NCBI GenBank assembly: GCA_016285215.1
Contig: JAEEQI010000042.1
Location: forward strand, 1-16,029
From: Bacteroidales bacterium
GTDB lineage: Bacteria; Bacteroidota; Bacteroidia; Bacteroidales; UBA932
Direction of reading: 5' to 3'
DNA length: 16,029 nucleotides
In this document: positions 14,630-16,029 of the stretch, piece after piece
How positions within the stretch are numbered: the stretch's first letter is position 1
How the letters are laid out: each line of letters starts with the position of its first letter
Notes under the pieces: model-generated
What the model saw: the letters and a program-made list of their open reading frames with translations, nothing else
The model's database searches: none
What the model was told of the DNA's origin: nothing
Position numbers and translations under genes: made by a program

Positions 14630-14646
14630 AAAGGTAATTATCCTTT
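14630..14646 (-). terminator. Weak intrinsic terminator for lgt
   Basis: On the minus strand AAAGG, a 7-base loop, and CCTTT followed by more T residues resemble a small intrinsic terminator just after the lgt stop at 14651. The stem has only 5 bp, so it is weak. On the plus strand the same hairpin is followed by AAGTTTATTT and could serve the methyltransferase gene. Confidence 0.4.
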
Positions 14647-14650
14647 AAGT

Positions 14651-15532
14651 TTATTTCAGCGGACGGGCATAGTGGGTCTCGGGCTTGGCCTTGGGACCTT
14701 CTTCCTTATGCACGGCGCGGGCCGGGAGTTTCTTGGTGTAGGCGTATACCAGGAAGCCGATGCCCAGCAGGACAAAGGGGATGCTCAGGATCTGACCCAT
14801 GTTCAGAAGCATACCGGCCTCAAAGTCCACCTGGTCGTTCTTGATGAATTCAATGAGGAAGCGGGAGCCGAAGCATACGATGAGGAAGATGCCCACGAAG
14901 GTGCCGCGGTACACTTTGTCCAGTTTTTTCCAGTAGAGCCACATCAGGAAGCAGCCCAGCAGGAGGTAGGTTCCGGCTTCGTAGAGCTGGGTGGGATGGC
15001 AGGGCTCCGTTTCTCCGTTGCGCTCGAAGATGAAACCCCAGGGCAGGGAGGTGGGAGCTCCGTAAATCTCAGAATTGAACAGGTTTCCCAAGCGGATGAA
15101 GCAAGCGGCAAAGGACACCGGAATCACCAGGTGGTCCAGAACCCACGTAAAGTCAAAATCGTTCTTGGGGCCGTACTTTTTGGCGTACCACCAGATACCC
15201 AGCAGCAGCGCGATGGTGCCGCCGTGGCTGGCCAGTCCTCCTTTCCAGGGCATGAAGATTTCCCAGAAACCGGCCCAGCTGCCAAAGTAATAGTCCGGCT
15301 GGTAGAAGATGCAGTGACCCAGGCGGGCGCCCACGATGGTGCACAGCAGAAGCATATACAGCATAGGGTCCAGGAGGTCCGTGGAGATCTTTTCCCTAAC
15401 GAAGAAACTCTTCATAATATACCAGCCCAGGATGAAGCCGCCTACAAAAAGCAGCGAATACCATCTGAGCTCGAAGGACCCCAGGTGCAGGATTACGGGG
15501 TCGATATTCCAGTGTACAGCCAATAAATCCAT
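14651..15532 (-). CDS. lgt: Prolipoprotein diacylglyceryl transferase
   Basis: Lgt transfers a diacylglyceryl group from phosphatidylglycerol to the lipobox cysteine of prolipoproteins, the first step of lipoprotein maturation, in the inner membrane. The 293-residue product has about seven membrane segments and the family motifs: ARLGHCIFY (69-77), GGLASHGG (98-105) with H103, FIRLGNLFNSEIYG (145-158) with R147, HPTQLYEA (179-186), and SRFLIEFIKNDQ (223-234) with R224. These correspond to the essential His and Arg residues known from E. coli Lgt. A cytoplasmic basic tail follows the last segment (after about 266). It starts at the ATG read from 15532, directly behind a strong promoter, and is divergent from the TolC-family gene. 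Confidence 0.96.
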   Translation of the reverse strand: MDLLAVHWNIDPVILHLGSFELRWYSLLFVGGFILGWYIMKSFFVREKISTDLLDPMLYMLLLCTIVGARLGHCIFYQPDYYFGSWAGFWEIFMPWKGGLASHGGTIALLLGIWWYAKKYGPKNDFDFTWVLDHLVIPVSFAACFIRLGNLFNSEIYGAPTSLPWGFIFERNGETEPCHPTQLYEAGTYLLLGCFLMWLYWKKLDKVYRGTFVGIFLIVCFGSRFLIEFIKNDQVDFEAGMLLNMGQILSIPFVLLGIGFLVYAYTKKLPARAVHKEEGPKAKPETHYARPLK

Positions 15533-15540
15533 ATTGAGTA

Positions 15541-15572
15541 CAAAGATAAAAAGATATTAAAAATATGACAAA
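15541..15572 (-). promoter_or_regulatory. Promoter for lgt with very short leader
   Basis: On the minus strand TTTG (15572-15569), a 20-base spacer, and TATCTTTG (15548-15541) match the Bacteroidota consensus exactly. The -7 box ends 8 bases before the ATG at 15532, so the transcript should begin about 3-5 bases before the start codon, or at it. The surrounding region 15541-15590 is strongly AT-rich. Confidence 0.75.
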
Positions 15573-15600
15573 TTAAAAAAATTTAAAATTTGGCGCGATT

Positions 15601-15627
15601 TTTGTAGCAAAAGAACTCCTTATTTTG
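15601..15627 (+). promoter_or_regulatory. Tentative promoter for the TolC-family gene
   Basis: TTTG at 15601-15604 and TATTTTG at 15621-15627 are a near match to the consensus with one base missing in the -7 box and a short spacer of 16. The ATG follows at 15636. No better candidate was seen in this gap. Confidence 0.25.
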
Positions 15628-15635
15628 TTAGTTTT

Positions 15636-16029
15636 ATGTGTGTTAGAAAATTCGTAGTCTTGCTCGCGCTGCTTTTACCCAGTGTGGCGTGGGCACAGTT
15701 TCAGGGGGACGAGCGTCCCCAGGGAGACACCACCCTGGTTCTTTCCCTGGACGACGCTATCAAGATCGCCCTTTCCGAGAATGCATCTGTCAAAGTGGCC
15801 GATATGGAGGTTCAGCGCGTAAAGTACGCACAGAAAGGCTCTTACGGAGCCCTCTTCCCCCAGATCAGCGCCTCCGGTATGTACAGTTATGCCATCAAGA
15901 AGCAGAAGGTATACTTCGGCTCGGATGATGATTCCGGCAGCGGCTCCGGCAGCGGTGGCGGTATGGCCGGAATGATAACCGGTCTTCTGGAGCCCATTAT
16001 GTATTATATCGAACAGCTGTACCGGGCAA
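15636..16029 (+). CDS. TolC-family outer-membrane efflux protein, N-terminal part (partial)
   Basis: The gene begins at the ATG at 15636 and runs off the window after 131 codons without a stop. It starts with a signal peptide (about 1-21, ending VAWAQ), then a segment VLSLDDAIKIALSENASVKV (34-53) typical of the first helix of TolC/OprM-type outer-membrane factors, then FPQISASGMYSY, the start of the first beta-strand pair. Such proteins form the trimeric outer-membrane exit duct of RND, ABC or type I export systems. A Ser/Gly-rich low-complexity stretch (about 98-109) follows SDDD, which is unusual near the predicted extracellular tip. The downstream genes, likely a membrane-fusion protein and a transporter, would lie outside the window. 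Confidence 0.85.
   Translation, partial: MCVRKFVVLLALLLPSVAWAQFQGDERPQGDTTLVLSLDDAIKIALSENASVKVADMEVQRVKYAQKGSYGALFPQISASGMYSYAIKKQKVYFGSDDDSGSGSGSGGGMAGMITGLLEPIMYYIEQLYRA

Noticed and set aside
14623..14634. Tiny ATG frame (ATG AAA AAA AGG TAA) after the methyltransferase gene
   Set aside because: Four codons overlapping a weak terminator hairpin; no support as a gene.
1..16029. CRISPR arrays, tRNA or rRNA genes, insertion sequences, phage or defence genes
   Set aside because: No regularly spaced direct repeats, cloverleaf patterns, transposase motifs or defence domains were seen on either strand.

Overview
The window looks like chromosome of a Bacteroidota bacterium, most likely a Bacteroidales member with fairly high G+C (about 57% by eye). 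The evidence is the gene families (DUF4271, a DUF2723/TMEM260-like protein, a DUF4953/DUF5117 metalloprotease, a GxDLY-type SGNH hydrolase, a DPE2-like MalQ), the near absence of Shine-Dalgarno sequences with A-rich leaders before the ATGs, and several promoters of the Bacteroidota type (TTTG at -33, about 20 nt, TAnnTTTG at -7). I cannot name a genus. I see no rRNA, tRNA, CRISPR array, insertion sequence or phage gene. Coding density is very high and no gene-free stretch exceeds 300 bases.

Layout. (1) Positions 1-217, minus strand: 5' end of a secreted SGNH hydrolase, divergent from (2) a tight plus-strand run at 296-5838: malQ, a SUI1/YciH-type factor, a DUF4271 membrane protein, hemD, rnpA, yidD and ubiE (menG). 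Gaps run from -17 to +18 bases. A clear internal promoter lies inside the 3' end of the DUF4271 gene, so hemD-rnpA-yidD-ubiE can be transcribed separately. (3) Positions 5841-6022: an extragenic, roughly 182-bp imperfect palindrome. (4) Positions 6083-12236, plus strand: a DUF2723/GT117-like membrane protein, a secreted zinc metalloprotease and a small exported hypothetical protein, probably one envelope-related operon. (5) Positions 12237-12350: hairpins between convergent genes, including a perfect 13-bp stem. (6) pgk (minus) and an RlmI/RlmK-like methyltransferase (plus), fired by two back-to-back promoters whose -7 boxes are 2 nt apart. (7) lgt (minus), divergent from (8) the 5' end of a TolC-family outer-membrane gene that runs off the window.

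Most genes are housekeeping: alpha-glucan use and glycolysis (malQ, pgk), tetrapyrrole and menaquinone synthesis (hemD, ubiE), RNA processing and translation (rnpA, SUI1, methyltransferase), and envelope biogenesis (yidD, lgt, DUF2723, TolC). I found no new multi-gene defence or mobile system. The most interesting signals lie outside ordinary gene content: a dispersed-repeat-like stretch read in frame inside the DUF2723 gene, the large palindrome upstream of it, strong avoidance of the tetranucleotide CATG (9 copies found by eye in 16 kb) that shapes codon choice before internal Met codons, and the interlocked divergent pgk promoters.
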